From Akebia trifoliata (taxonomy: Eukaryota > Streptophyta > Magnoliopsida > Ranunculales > Lardizabalaceae), in NCBI GenBank assembly GCA_017979445.1, contig CM030710.1, positions 14,060,248 through 14,124,247 on the forward strand: DNA of 64,000 nucleotides, written 5' to 3'. The notes beneath the pieces are model-generated. The model made no database searches. It was not told the origin of the DNA and saw only the letters and a list, made by a program, of their open reading frames with translations. A program made the position numbers and the translations under genes. This document shows positions 22,876-36,000 of the stretch, one piece after another. How positions within the stretch are numbered: position 1 is the stretch's first letter; every line of letters starts with the position of its first letter.

Positions 22876-23246
22876 TTTTTATGGTTCACTTGGTACTGAT
22901 GTTCTTTCCAAATGACCTGACTCTTGACTCCAACCAGGTGGCGGACGCTTAAGTTTGGGCGTAGTAGTATCCTGAAATCCCATCAAAGGTGAATTAAGAA
23001 TTGGTCCCTTTTGATAGCATTTACTTTTATTATTATAATTGATGAGTTGTGCTGGTCGAACTTATATCTGATGAGGTGATTTATTGTTAATTAGGGCTTT
23101 ATAAAAAAGAGACTTCTCATTAAAAATCGTATCAATGAGACAAATGCGAACACAAAAGAAATGAGGAGACTCTCCTCTTAAAACAAAGATGACTCGATCT
23201 AGGACCCTACATGCTCTTCTACTTCTCTCTTCTGCTTCTTGAATGC

Positions 23247-24310
23247 TTATTGATCTTCTGATTCAATAAGTAACCGATGGTCCCAAGCGGTAGTTATGTG
23301 TTCTACCAAGTGCACAGTCAGCTCTTTAATAGGATGTCGATTCCTCGGAAGCATTGGGATCCATGAAAAGAATCCTATCTGTCTTGGTATCATCCTTGGG
23401 CAATAAAAACATGTATTCAGCAGACCAGTGAGCATTACATGATTAGACCCTTTTGAAGCAAGCACGATGCCTTCATCCATTCTTGACCTTAATTTATCCC
23501 AATTTATATCTTGTGTAGTCAAATTTAAGAGCTAGTCCTTCTAGTCTTCTATGGATGCAAAATCCACCAACGTTTCATTTCTTGCGAATTTTTCCCATTT
23601 ACTCTCCTTGATTTGGGGGAACTCTACGATGTGAAGTCAGATACATAACCACAGATAAAGCAAATGTGGACTTCCTCGAAATCCTGCCCCTCCTAGTGCA
23701 TTCTCATTTGATAATCCCTCAAAAGTCTCCGTGAGTATTGTAGGGACTGGGTTAACCTTGTTTTTAAGTTGTCCGACAATATCTGTGAAGAAGCCTGGTA
23801 ACTGATGACCCATCCTAAATGAAATCAGAAAATATGTTGACAATACCCCCAGACATAAAGTAAAATACATGGCTTTCCTATGAGGTTCTGGAGCAAAATC
23901 CCCAGGATTTTCTTATTCAGGAGTTTGGTGTACTTCTAGGAGTCTCCGCATGTTCAGTAAATCGTGATCTATGAATCTTCTTGCTTTTTTGGCTTAACTC
24001 CTAACCCTTTCGAGAGTTCTTTTGTGAATTTGGATTTCGATGGAAGACGAATCATCGAACCCAATGTACTTATCCCCATAATATTACAATAATCTTCATG
24101 AGTTGGACAAAGTGTGATTGAACCAAAACGGAATACGTGATAATTCGAGTCCCAGAAATTGGTCGCGACACATAAGAGGTTCCAATTGACAGTCACTGAC
24201 TTGAGAGAGAATAAGCTTTGAAGTCCATATGCACCAAAATTATACTTTACGACGGTGGTGAACGCATCTAAAGCTCTTTCCATCAACAATTGTACATCAC
24301 CATGAGCCAT
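23247..24310 (-). pseudogene. H1 ORF1, disrupted and strongly diverged
   Basis: Three open pieces line up with ORF1 of Y: 23969-24310 (MAHGDVQLLMERAL, then LCPTHEDYCNIMGIS), 23637-23870 (NPVPTILTETFEG, then SPHLLYLWLC) and 23247-23522 (ASKGSNHVMLTGL, then VHLVEHITTAW). By eye identity to Y/N1 ORF1 is about 35-50%, well below the ~80% seen for protease. TGA and frameshifts separate the pieces. Position between leader and gag matches Ogre ORF1. Function unknown. Confidence 0.68.
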
Positions 24311-25273
24311 CTAACCAAAAAACTAACTCTCATTACTGACATATTTAAAAACTAGCCACGTCCATTTTTTGGTACGATCTTTAATGTGATTCAACCATTT
24401 TAATTTAAAGAAAGGTCAGATCCATTGAATAGAATTGGTCAGAAAAAAAAGGTTCAGTTATCATATTTTGATCGATTCTATCCAATGGATTCAAAAAATA
24501 ATATATCACCTCATTGACATTTAATTGATCCAATTAACTCAATCGACTTGTATATTGATCCGAAAGATCGACTTACCAATTGGGTTAACGGGTTGAACAA
24601 TGATTGGCCAACACAACTTTTCAATTACAATTATTGGGTTGGACCAATATTGCGGGTTCCATTTGAGCGGTGTGGATCAGTCCACCCACTTACCTTTTAG
24701 TTAGTTTAGATAAAAGCAACCCGGGAGCACTTATGATCAATTCGAGTCGTGGCCTAATAGGACCGCATCTAAGTTCTAGGCTTTCTATATGATTGAGGCT
24801 AGGTTAGGACAAAGCTTAAGTCACTTCAGCCCGAAACACCGATATACTATTCCAGTTTTACCTGGTTAAGTAGTACGTGATGCTCCAATTTGATATACCC
24901 GAAGGTACTGTACTGAAGTTGTAGCGTTCACGGGCGTCCCCCGTGTCCCGAAGGACCAGGTTAGCTTAGATACGGTTACTGGGTTTATAAGGACATGACA
25001 TTATGCAAATATGCGTATGCATGCTCATGAGTGTGTGCAAAGGGACAAAGTGCGCCCGGGGCATTTTTCGCAAATATCCAACCATACAAATCAAATACAT
25101 ATAATCATCAATCCAATCAATATAGATAAACAATTAAACATATCTAATCACATGCCAATGAAATAAATGACAAAATCTAGCCTAATCTAAGAGTCTCATT
25201 GAGTCAACTGGGTTAACTCGAGGAAAAAGTCAACCTAAGGATAGTCTTGGATCGAGTCAAGTTTGACCCTAAA
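24311..25273 (-). other. H1 leader
   Basis: About 1 kb between PBS and ORF1, far shorter than the 3.6 kb leaders of N1, E and Y, but with recognisable pieces of the same block (CTTTCTATATGATTGAGGCT, GCGCCCGGGGC). No gene seen. Confidence 0.65.
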
Positions 25274-25274
25274 T

Positions 25275-25292
25275 TCCCCAGTGGAGTCGCCA
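25275..25292 (-). other. H1 primer-binding site
   Basis: On the minus strand TGGCGACTCCACTGGGGA starts one base inside the LTR edge at 25294. Same tRNA-Arg type as N1, with the same CpA variant. Confidence 0.85.
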
Positions 25293-26220
25293 CTGAAATC
25301 GCCTCGACCCGGCCGTTCGTTAAATAGTGAATAGGGGTCCGATCTACGTATCTCGGGGATTTTAAAAGAATAAGGAGTCGCCACCTAATTTAGGTCTAGG
25401 AACCAAAATTAACTCCAAATGGATATGGGTCAGTCCACGGATCAGAGAAATGGGTAAGGGGTCAAGTTACGGGTTTCGGAAGGTGTTAGGCACCGAACCC
25501 GTCCAATCGAGATTATCGGTCTCTACTACGATCCAAAACTAACCTATGGTCAATGGGATAAGACTAGGGTCAAGACCATGGTCCAATCATCATCATCAGT
25601 TTATGTCTGGTTTGCCAAACAAATCTTATGGTTAAGATAATTACATAGATTCTCGAATTTCGCATAAAAGGAATCCCACGATTTAATAAGGCTTACGTGG
25701 CACCAAAAATTAATGGATCAATTCGGTCACCTTTTGAACAATATGAAATCGATTTTCAATGCCGTGTATATAAGATTAGTGAATTGGCTCATTGACGATA
25801 TTTTATCAAAGAGATTCGATTTTTGAACCATTACTTGCATTAAATTAGTGAGTTTTTTAATCCATAAATTTTAAATCTTGATTTTTGAAATGTCACATAT
25901 ATTAAAATTAATGAGTTAACTCACATGCCCGATTTTATAGGAAATCTCAATTTGAAATATCCAATGTATACAAAAAATCAGTGAACCAATTCATGCGTCC
26001 ATTTCGTGGGCAACATTCAGCTTTAGATTTCAATGTACACAAACTCAGTGATTCAACTCGATAATTTTGATTGAAGAAAAAAAATTTAATTGTCACGTGC
26101 ATCGAAATTAATGAGTTAACTCACACATTTATTGATCAAAAGGATTCGATTTTTAAATTATCACGTGCATAAAATCAGTGGGTTAACTCTCAAATTATTA
26201 ATCAAAGAAATACGATTTTT

Positions 26221-26440
26221 GAGTTGCCACATGTCCTCAAATTAGTGGGTTAACTCACAAATTTTGAGTTGCCACGCGTCCTAAAATCAGTGGGTTAACA
26301 CACAAATTTTGAGTTGCCACGCGTCCTAAAATCAGTGGGTTAACACATAAATTTTAAGTTGCCACGCGTCCTAAAATCAGTGGGTTAACACACAAATTTT
26401 GAGTTGCCACGTGTCCTAAAATTAGTGGGCCAACTCATTG
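26221..26440. repeat. 45-bp tandem repeat in H1 LTR, 5 units
   Basis: Units begin GAGTTGCCACGCGTCCTAAA and end ACACAAATTTT at 26221, 26266, 26311, 26356 and 26401. Looser copies of the TTAGTGRGTTAACTCAC part extend over about 25780-26700. Confidence 0.88.
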
Positions 26441-27267
26441 TTCAATTTCATGGGAAATTTCGGTTTCCAATGCACATGAAAATCAGCGAGTTGACTCATT
26501 GATTTTCCTTGAGAAAATCGATTTCTTAATTTGTCATGTATTCAAAAATTCATGAGTAGATCAATTCCAGTATTAATGAGTTAACCCAATTTGATATTAG
26601 CAAATTGAAAAAATCGATTTTTTTTAAATTTTTCATGTATTCAAAAATTCATGAGTTGACCAATTCCAATATTTGCGAATTAGCTAAAAAAAAAATCGGT
26701 GAATCTACTTGATAATATGAACACCCAATGAGCCGATCCACCAACTTGATATATGCGAGTTAAATGGACGAATCGCTCCATTAATATTTCGGAAACTTAA
26801 AAGTTGCCATTAATGCCACATATACCCCAAAAATCCATGAATTAATTCGGAGGCATTTAAAGAATGAAATCGAGAATAAATATATGAAATGAAAATAATA
26901 AAAAATAAAATAAAATAAATTACCTATTGATCAGAGAACGACGAATCAATTCCTTCAGGCGGGATTCGAAGACTCGTGAACACTCGTTGCTATAGAGATC
27001 GGAGAGACGAGTGTAAAGAAAGATGTGTTCTTGCCAACAATGAAAAACACTTAACTGGGCAAAACGTGAGAGAGAGTTGGGATTTCGATGATGAGGGTTG
27101 TATTGTAAGTTCAATGATGGAAGAAGAGAAAAAAAAAATATTTGAAGGGCAGATGTATGTCAATTGAGGGAGATAATGGTGTTATTTTGGACCAAGATTG
27201 GGGTTGCTAATGGAGGATGGTTCTGGCTGTTAATGGAGACTGTAATGGTGTTGAAACTAAATGTAAA

Positions 27268-27765
27268 TGAGGCTGCTAATGGGGGGGATAATGATGCTGA
27301 AAATAATGGTAAATGGGGCTGCTAATGGAGGTGTTGATGATGCTGAAAATAATGGTAAATGGAATGGTAAATGGGCTGCTAATGGAGGTGTTGATGATGC
27401 TGAGAATAATGGTAAATGGGGCTGCTAATGGAGGTGTTGAGGATGGTAAATGGGGCTGCTAATGGAAGTGTTGATGATGTTGAGAATAATGGTAAATGGA
27501 ATGGTAAATGGGACTGCTAATGGAGGTGTTGATGATGCTTAGAATAATGGTAAATGGGGCTGCTAATGGAAGTGTTGATGATGTTGAGAATAATGGTAAA
27601 TGGAATGGTAAATGGGACTGCTAATGGAGGTGTTGATGATGCTTAGAATAATGGTAAATGGGGCTGCTAATGGAGGTGTTGATGATGGTAAATGGGGCTG
27701 CTAATGGAGGTGTTGATGATACTGAGAATAATGGTAAATGGAATGGTAAATGGGGCTGTAAAAAA
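27268..27765. repeat. Minisatellite in H1 LTR
   Basis: About ten units built from GGTAAATGGGGCTGCTAATG, GAGGTGTTGATGATGCTGAG and AATAATGGTAAATGGA blocks, with units of two lengths. A (TG)n run follows at 27884-27898. Confidence 0.85.
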
Positions 27766-28964
27766 TGTGATGAATGGGATGGTGAAGGGCTGTAAAAACG
27801 TGATGAATGGGTATGTGAAGGACTGTAAAAAACATGATGGAAGGGGTGAATGGAGAGCTGTAAATTAATGGAGAAGATGGGATGTGTGTGTGTGTGTGCT
27901 TTAATGGAGTTGGGGGCAGCAAGGTGTGCTGTTTGGAAAGTTGCAGAGAGAGATCTGAAGATGAATGGAAGAAGATGTGGGAAGGTGGGCTATTTGGAGA
28001 GTTGCAGAGAGGGCTAAGGATGATGGAAAAAAAGCTGAAAACGATCGAGAAGAAGATGTAGGAAGGCTGCTGTGTTTTTTCTATAAAAAAAAAGGGGGTA
28101 GCCCAGTCAAAAAAATGTCATCTTCCCTTGGTTCATCTTGCTATTTTTTTTATAGTGGTTCTCTCCCATAAAACGTGAGAGAAAGAGGGGAGAGAGGGTG
28201 GAGATGGGAAAGAGAGTGGAGATGGGAGAGATGGGAGAGTGCTAGTTAGAGAGTGGGGTAGACGTTTGGAGAAGAAGATGGGAGAGTTAGAGAGTGCCCA
28301 CGTCTCTTCTCTCTCTCTTTTTTTTTTTTTTAATTTAAATTTTTTTATTTTGGAGAATAAGAGGTGGTGATCCCACACTACTCATACTACGGTAATTTCT
28401 CACTAATGAATTGTGATTGGTTGAATTTTTTATTGGAGCTTGAATTTTGGATTTTTTTTTTATTCTGATTTTGGTTGGTTTAATTTCAATTTGGTTCATT
28501 TTGAATTTCGATTTGAGTTTTAATTGTTTAATTTGAGCTTAATTTTTAATTTAAATTTTGAATGGGTTGATTAATTTAAATTTTAACTTTAAATTTTAAT
28601 TGGTCGGTTAAATGTATTTTAATTTGTTGATTGCACTTTGATTGGTCGATTTGATTGATTGATTTAAAATTTTAATTCAATTTTGCATTTTGATTGGTTG
28701 AATGATTTTTAATTTAATTTTGATTTTGATTTTGATTTTAATCGGTTTCTTGATTTTTAATTTAAATGTAATTTTTATTTTGTATTGAAATTTAATTTGA
28801 TTTTACGATTCTAAATTAATTTTAAATTTTGGATTTTAATTGGATTTTAGTTTAATTTTCAATTTGAATTTTATTTTAGTTTAATTTTTGTTTGAATTTT
28901 ATTTTCCTACGGATCAAGGTCTCTATGTTAGAGTTAGATGTTAAGTGGCGTTTTGGTCATTTTT

Positions 28965-29238
28965 ACGATTTTTGACGATTTTTCTTGAATTTCTCTGTTT
29001 TCATCAATTTGGGTCTCGTCAGACTCGAAATCACATTATGAGTGCAATGGAGGTATTTTCGAGATTTTTCGGAGGTCCAAAGTTTATGAAGGGTATTTTC
29101 ATCATTTTGATGATTTTTTTACAAATTTCTCTATTTTGCATCAATTTGGGTCCCGTTAGACTCGAAATCACATTCTGAGTGCAATGGAGGTACTTTCGAG
29201 ATTTTTCGGAGATCCAAAATTTATGAAGGGTATTTTCG
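28965..29238. repeat. 137-bp tandem duplication in H1 LTR
   Basis: The stretch with TCAATTTGGGTCTCGTCAGA at 29004 recurs as TCAATTTGGGTCCCGTTAGA at 29141, followed by matching ATTTTCGAGATTTTTCGGAG blocks. K has a single copy of this segment (about 42160-42290). Confidence 0.8.
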
Positions 29239-29601
29239 TCATTTTTGTGATTTTTACAGATTTTTAGAGATTTCAGCGTGAGGTTTCTTTCAGTCCCTGT
29301 ATGATTATTTCTAAGTTCCAAAGTTATATTTTCCTAGTATAGCGAAATCTCTAAGTTGTTGAACTGTGTAGCGAACCTAAGCGTACCTGCTTGCTAAATC
29401 AGGTGTAAGGTGTAGCGATCCTAAGCGTGCGTAAATTTTTATGTCGAGTCGTGACGAGTAGGAGGGATGAAAATACTAGAAACAGAAAGAATCAAGCAGT
29501 ACTCACAAGCCTTCGAGTTCTTTTATATTCATCCTTAGGAATCTACCAAAATTGGATGACGAATTATCGAATTAGGCAGATGCAAAAATGGGGTGTCTAC
29601 A

Positions 29602-32600
29602 CATACAAGCACAAGTAAATCAAACTAAGCAGTTAAATAATGCAGGTTTTCATAATATATCATACGATAAATGTCTAAACATACTCAGTAAATAGTTGTA
29701 AATAATTTCAATCTATCATTTCTATTATTCAAAGTAACATATACATTTTCAAGTGAAAAACATCTATCAACATCACAAAAGAATGAAAATACATAGTAAG
29801 AACATAGTGGTGTAGTCGATAAGAGAGCAGAAGAACACATCGATACAATAGTCTCGGCATGACAATCGATTTTCCAAACTTTATTTTCGATATGGAATTC
29901 CATCGTTATAATCTGATTGTATGGTTAGTCGGTATACCACAGTTTTGGGATCGTTTATCAGGTTCAGACTGGCCGTTGGCCAAAAACCCAGAGAGTTCAC
30001 CTTATGGTGAGACTTACTATTTGACGACTACAGACTAACAATGATCACTAACTAGTCTAGGAAACCCCTCGCGTCGAAGCCTATCAAGAGGCAATACATA
30101 TGAACCCTGCCTACCTCTACACTATATAGAAATCGCATTTACACACAACGTTTTCCGGGAGAAATTCTCAAATCTCATAAGTTGTAATATACTCTAAGGC
30201 ATCCCATACTATCGAAGAGCATATGACATCTAGTATTAATCCTAAATTGACCTACTGCTTCTGGATATACAAAAATGAATCACTCTTTGTAGGTTTTCCC
30301 ACGACTCTTTTCCGGTAAACAAATTATTTTATTTTTTTATATTCCTCAGTAAAATCATAGTTCCTTATTTTGTGACTGGTCGTTGTTTACCACGCTTGAA
30401 AGACCATTTATTTGACTCAAGCTGGCCGTTTGACGTGACCGTAAGCAATGGGTCTCTTTTCAATGTGTCAGAACGTTTGACTACTATTAGATTGTTAGTG
30501 ATCACTGACTAATCATCTGCGTCTATGCCTATCAGGCGTGTATGTGATTCCCAGAATAAACACTCTATTCGTATACGACCACCTTTACAATACACGTTCA
30601 TTGGTAAAGATAGAGAAGAATGGACCCAGATTCTAGTTGTGACTCCACTCTCATATATGTCCCATACTACGTATAAGCTTGGTAGTCCCTACCGTACATC
30701 CTAAAATAGTACACCACTCCGGATGATATAATGCACTATCCCTTCAAGCATTCACAGACTCTTTAACAGGTCACAAAAAAGCTACGTATATATATACATC
30801 ATTTTTATTTCAAAATAAAAGAGAAATTAACAAAACAGGATTGAAAATGGATATCCAGTTTCCTACCATGTAACTGTGGCCACCCGACCTAAAATAAATA
30901 ACAGTACTCGGAGCCTTTGCGCCAACATAAATTTAAATAAACATGCAACCCTTTCATTATCCCTGGATATCCTTTTACCAACCTACACATAACATACAAC
31001 ATAAAATACAGACATCACCCCTCGGTGTGATTCTGACATTTTACCAATTCGTCCCTTTCCCATTCTACCGTGTTTTTACTTCTCAACTTTTCAAACCAAA
31101 TATTTCTTTTTCAAGCTTGCAAATTGAATTTGATCATTCGATCGAAAATTATCCAATTTTTGTTAAAACGAGGTCCCAATAGGTATGCGAAGGCAAACTA
31201 TCAAAATTTGAAAAGTTTGTGAAATTTTGGCTAAGTGTCAGAAACTCAATTTTTCAAAGTTGTCAAAATTGAAAATAGATTTTTGTAAATGAAGGCCCTC
31301 GACAACATGAGAAGGGCCATGTAATTTTGTAACCTAATTCAAAGTAATGCAAAAGATATCACACGAAATCTTGAAACATTCCCGTCGTGACGAATTTTTT
31401 TTTTTTCGACTCATTTGAAAGAGTTATGAGGCCCATATGTAGTCATTTTTGCATGTTAAAAGCATGAGGAATCCAAAAAAAAATATCAAAAAAAATTTTA
31501 GGCACTTTTTGATTTTCAAGGTGACACCGTTACTATTTACAATGGAACCGTCAGAATGCTGAAATTTCGCGAATTTTCTATTTTTTTCATTGTTTCTTCA
31601 AGTTTTTCACTCGTTTTCAATTCTAATAACCCACTCACGGATCTAATATTTAAATCATGATAAAATACATCAAATACATTGATTCTAGCATGAATTTGAA
31701 ATAATTACAACATTCTACGATTTTTAAAACACAACATAAGTTTTGAAACATCCTTAAATGCAATTTTTTGAAATCTACAGTTATAAATAAGAATCGAGAG
31801 TCCCTTACTCTTTTGATTGTTGAACACGATAAGCTAGCTTGGAAATTAAGGATCGACGGTCCAAAACTTTGAATTCAACCAAACTTGAGTGCCAAATGAA
31901 TCGGGTTGATTGCGAAACCCTCGATGGAGGTGTTCTTCCTCCTCTTACGGTGATGAATGACCCTTCTTCTAAATGTGTAAGTCTTTAAGTAGGTAGAATC
32001 AAAATTCCTTTGCTGATTTTTGGTGAGAACCCAAGAGAATGAAAAGTAAATAGAGGTTAGATGAGATTAACACGTGGAGCTCGACAACGCCAACGACTTT
32101 GCCTTTTTCGTCGAGGTTCAACTCAGACTTGATTGAGAGGGATCTTGCCGAGAATGGGTTGAAACCCTATAGTAGAAGAATAGCTTATTTGAGTTCTTTA
32201 AAGAAGATAGGAAGAAATGAAATAAAAATAAGTTATCTTTCTTTTAAATAAGGACTGGGGGCATTTTTGACATTTTCTACTTATTTCTATTTTCGACGAA
32301 ATCCTGACCATTCGAACTCGGAAAATGACATATGAGTATTCCATTTCAAATAATTTTTCGTTGCAGATCTCATAGTGCAGTCAAATTTTCTGATTCTCAC
32401 TCTAATAAAAATTTACTATTTTAGGTCCCATTCAACACGAAATTCGAGGATTTTATAATTTTTTCATCCGAACTCGAATTTAAACTCACTTATAAGCTAA
32501 AATATATATTTCGATCTCTTTAAATCCAATGGCAGAATCGATTTTCGTTAAAACGAACGGAATAATATCCGAGTATTTTACTCTAATTTTCTTCTTCGAC

Positions 32601-32664
32601 ATTTTCCTAAAAATATCACCCTTTGGATTCTTCAAGATATGAGTTGAAAATCCGGGGTATTACA
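29602..32664 (-). repeat. Left arm: LTR-like sequence, minus orientation, cut by H1
   Basis: Ends with GGGGTATTACA at 32664, that is an LTR start TGTAATACCCC on the minus strand. Its other end is missing because H1 is inserted at 29601/29602. Short open frames (30943-31182 and others) have no recognisable content. Confidence 0.62.
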
Positions 32665-33071
32665 ATGATAGAAACTTATCTCTTCATTCTGGCAATGTTT
32701 GTTTGATCTAATTGCTTGAACTTTTCCCAAACTTCATCTCTCCACTTGTTTGATACAAAAATTGAACGATCCAACAAAGAAGATTAAATAACGGAATCTA
32801 ATAAAATTTTAATGAAGATCTAAGTCCAGTAATGGATCAGATAGAAAGGTTGTGAAGAAGTGAGACCGAAAGAGTAATATAACGATTAGAGTAGAATATT
32901 CAAAGCAAAGTGTGAGAATATCCATTTTTTCTTTCCTATAAGTATCAGCAGGTATGCATTTGCATTTTTTTAATAATAACAACAATATCTTTAACTTTTC
33001 TCATTAAATTTTTACTGACCCAAACAACAACCACTTTCATTCATTCTTTTTCCTTACTTTACACAACTTTT
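32665..33071. other. Spacer between the inverted LTR-like arms
   Basis: About 400 bp of AT-rich sequence not repeated elsewhere in the window that I can see. No gene, PBS or PPT recognised. Confidence 0.5.
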
Positions 33072-36000
33072 TCTATAAAACCCTGAGTTTTCAATTCGTA
33101 TCTCGAGGAAAATAAAATAGTGACATTTTCAAAAAATCTTGAAAGTGGGACTTAGGGTAAAATTTTATGATTTTATTCTGATAATTTTTAATAAAATCTG
33201 ACCTCACCATTACATTCAAAATGGTCGAAAAATGTACTTTAGCCTATAAGCATACTCAAATGCGAGTCCAAACAAAAAAATTATTAAATCCTCGATTTTT
33301 TAGTCGAACTAGGCTAAAATAATGATTTTTTGCTAGAGAAATTTTTTTTAAAATTTGATCATACCATTGGATTCATAACAAAAAATTATAGAAAATGAAC
33401 TATTTACTTGTCATTTTTAGAGTCCAAAAAGTTAAATTATCATTAAAAACGAAAACGACGTCAATTTTAGGGTCCCATTGGGCCGAAAAGTAAATTTTTG
33501 TTAGAGACATAATTTGTAAAATTTGAACACATCATTAAAGCTAGAATAAGAAATTAGATCAAATAGAGTATTCATTCATCACTTTTAAAGTCCGGACGGT
33601 CAAGTTATCGTCAAACGAAACAATAGGTAAAATACCAATTTCGTCCCAAAAATTTATATAAATAATTTTTTAAACGAATTTACCATTCATCATCATTCAA
33701 ATTCATCAAAAATCAGTCAAGACTTTTTTTTAAAAAAATTGATTTTTTTCTTGATTTTCAGCCGTAGATTCTTTGCGAACGGGTCGCCGTTGACTTCTGA
33801 CGCGAAGGAAAAAATGTCTGCAACCTCATCCTCTACAAAACCCACCCAGATTTCTTTCATTTTCTTTTCTTTTTCATCTCGTTTCCTCAAAAATTAGTCG
33901 TATGTGATACGTAAATTTTGACTTTTAAATCTCGGATTTCATCAGTTTTGAGGCCAAACCGTCATCCATCGTAGAAGGAAGAGATGACGACAGCATCGAG
34001 ATCTTTCAAGCCACCCAGTTAGATTCAAAAATCAACCAACTTGACATCCGATCCACATCGATTTTCATGTCAATTATCTCAATTTTTTCGCACGTACTTT
34101 AATTCTCTCGCACAGGGATTAGTAAGGACTCTCAATTTCTATTGATAACCACAGATTGTAAAAATTGCATATAGGATTTTAATAAAAATTTGTTATATGT
34201 TTCAAACATATAAAATGTTGTTTCTTTATTTTAAATTCATGTCAGAACTTACATATTTGATATGTTTAATTATATTTTATAACAAATTATATGTGGATAG
34301 GATATTTCATCGGATTATTTCCACCAGTTGGATTTTTTGCATTGTTCGAACCCTGTTTTGATATAAGTTTTGTAAAGTTTCAATTTAAATGATAAAAATG
34401 AATTTCAAAGTGTGAAAAAGGATTTGATATAAAAAAAATGAATATTTGAGTAAATGAATCCGAAAAATGAATGATGTGTTTAAAAACGTAGAAAGTGAGG
34501 GAATTGAAAAAAAAAAGGAAAAGGGGATGAAAACAATAAAATGTAAGAGTCACACCCGAGGGGTGATGTTTGCATTTTACATTATAATGTTGTGTGTAGG
34601 TTAGTGAACGGATATACAGGGATAATGATATTGGTTGAATGTTTATTTACTTTCTGTTAGTGCGAGGCGTAAGTTATGTTCTGTTCTGTTATTTATTTTA
34701 GGCGACGTGACCATAATTGCATGGTAGAAAACTGGATATCCATTCTCAACTCTGTAATGTTAATTTCTCAATTTTTTTTCAAAAAAAATTCTTATTTATT
34801 TTTAAAGAAAAAAATGATATTATATGTAGTTATTTTGTGAACTGTTAAAGAGCTTGTGAATACTTGAAGGGATAATCTATTATATCATCCAGAGTGATAT
34901 ACTATCCTGGGATGTACGGTAGAGACAATCAAACTCAAACATGGTATGGGACGAGTATAAGAGTGGAGTCACAATTGAAATTCGAGTTTATTCCTCACTA
35001 TCTTTACCAGTGAAATTGTAATGTAAAGGTGATCGTATATGAATGGATTGTATATTTGAGAATCACATGCACGCCTGATAGGCATAGACGAAGATGATTA
35101 GTTAGTGATCACTAACAATCTATAGTAATCGAACGTTCTAACACATCAAAAAGAGATTCATTATTTATGATCATGTCAAACGGCCAGCTTGAGCCCAATA
35201 AATGGTCCTCCAAATGTAGTAAATAACAACCAGTCACAAAATCAGGAACTAATACTTTATTATGAAACATCATTTCCTGATTAGGAACGATCCAATCGTT
35301 AATCTCAACTCTCTAATTCCACTACTCCACCATTATGTATTATGTATATGTTGCCTTATTTTGATATATAAAATGAAATGCATGTTTAATATTTTCATTT
35401 AGTCAATTAGATTTGTATAGAAAGAAAATATCATAGTGAGTACTGCTGATGATATAATGTGAGTTTTAAAATATTTGGTTGCTCATCCCTGGCTACATGT
35501 AAAAATTAATCGTAGTTCCTTCTTTAAAATTTTGCATGTGTTAAAATGATTCAGTATGTTTATTCATTCATGTTAAAAGAGGTTATTGGCAGAAATTATT
35601 TGCTTCCCTACTAAGTAACCATTGTTACTCGCGCTTTTCTTCTTCATTTTTTTTAGTTTTAGATCCAGAGCTTGGCGAGATAGGTGTAGAGCACAAGTGA
35701 GGATTATTTGGTAGGTCAGATAAACGACCAAAGTCCTTTTCATAGTTAGTACTGAACTATACCTAGCGGTGTCAAGTTGTCTAGGCAGTAATATAGATTT
35801 TGATTTTAAGCGTTAGGAATTTTGTTAGAGTAAGGAGTTTCTGTATAATCCTATATATAAATTTCTTCTTCCGCACTCTGATTTATCATACGTTATTAGA
35901 TGTATATAGGCTTCCGTTATTATTCTATTTTTATGTATATATAGGGTATAGTGTATATCGTTTAACAGGTGTAGGTTTTTAGCGCCTTGGAATACTAACC

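Larger units (their letters stand above)
1..29601 (-). mobile_element. H1: Ty3/gypsy Tat (Ogre-like) element, 3' part beyond left edge, interrupted by N1
   Basis: Read on the minus strand the order is 5' LTR (25294-29601), PBS, short leader, ORF1, gag, protease, then a break at 20046/2540, then RT, RNase H and aRNase H running off the window at base 1. The two sides of the break join in register with N1's own sequence around 12051-12130 once N1 and one copy of GGTAC are removed. The dual RNase H and tRNA-Arg type PBS place it in Tat. Integrase and 3' LTR must lie to the left of the window. The coding parts have several stops, so it is defective. Its target duplication should be CATAC (29602-29606), with a partner outside the window. 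Confidence 0.9.
25294..29601 (-). repeat. H1 5' LTR (4.3 kb)
   Basis: In + coordinates it begins TGAAATCGCC next to the PBS and ends GGGGTGTCTACA. Near the PBS end it shares the AGGAGTCGCCACCTAATTT block with the 1.7 kb LTRs. Beyond that it differs and carries three internal repeats: 26221-26440, 27268-27765 and 28965-29238. AT-rich low-complexity sequence fills 28380-28910 and a GA-rich stretch 28160-28300. A truncated sister LTR in + orientation lies at 41799-43364. Small open frames within it (for example 27701-27922 and 28133-28378) are low complexity and rejected as genes. Confidence 0.85.

Noticed and set aside
27701..28378. His/Pro and Ser/Pro-rich minus frames
   Set aside because: Translation of minisatellite and GA-rich LTR sequence.
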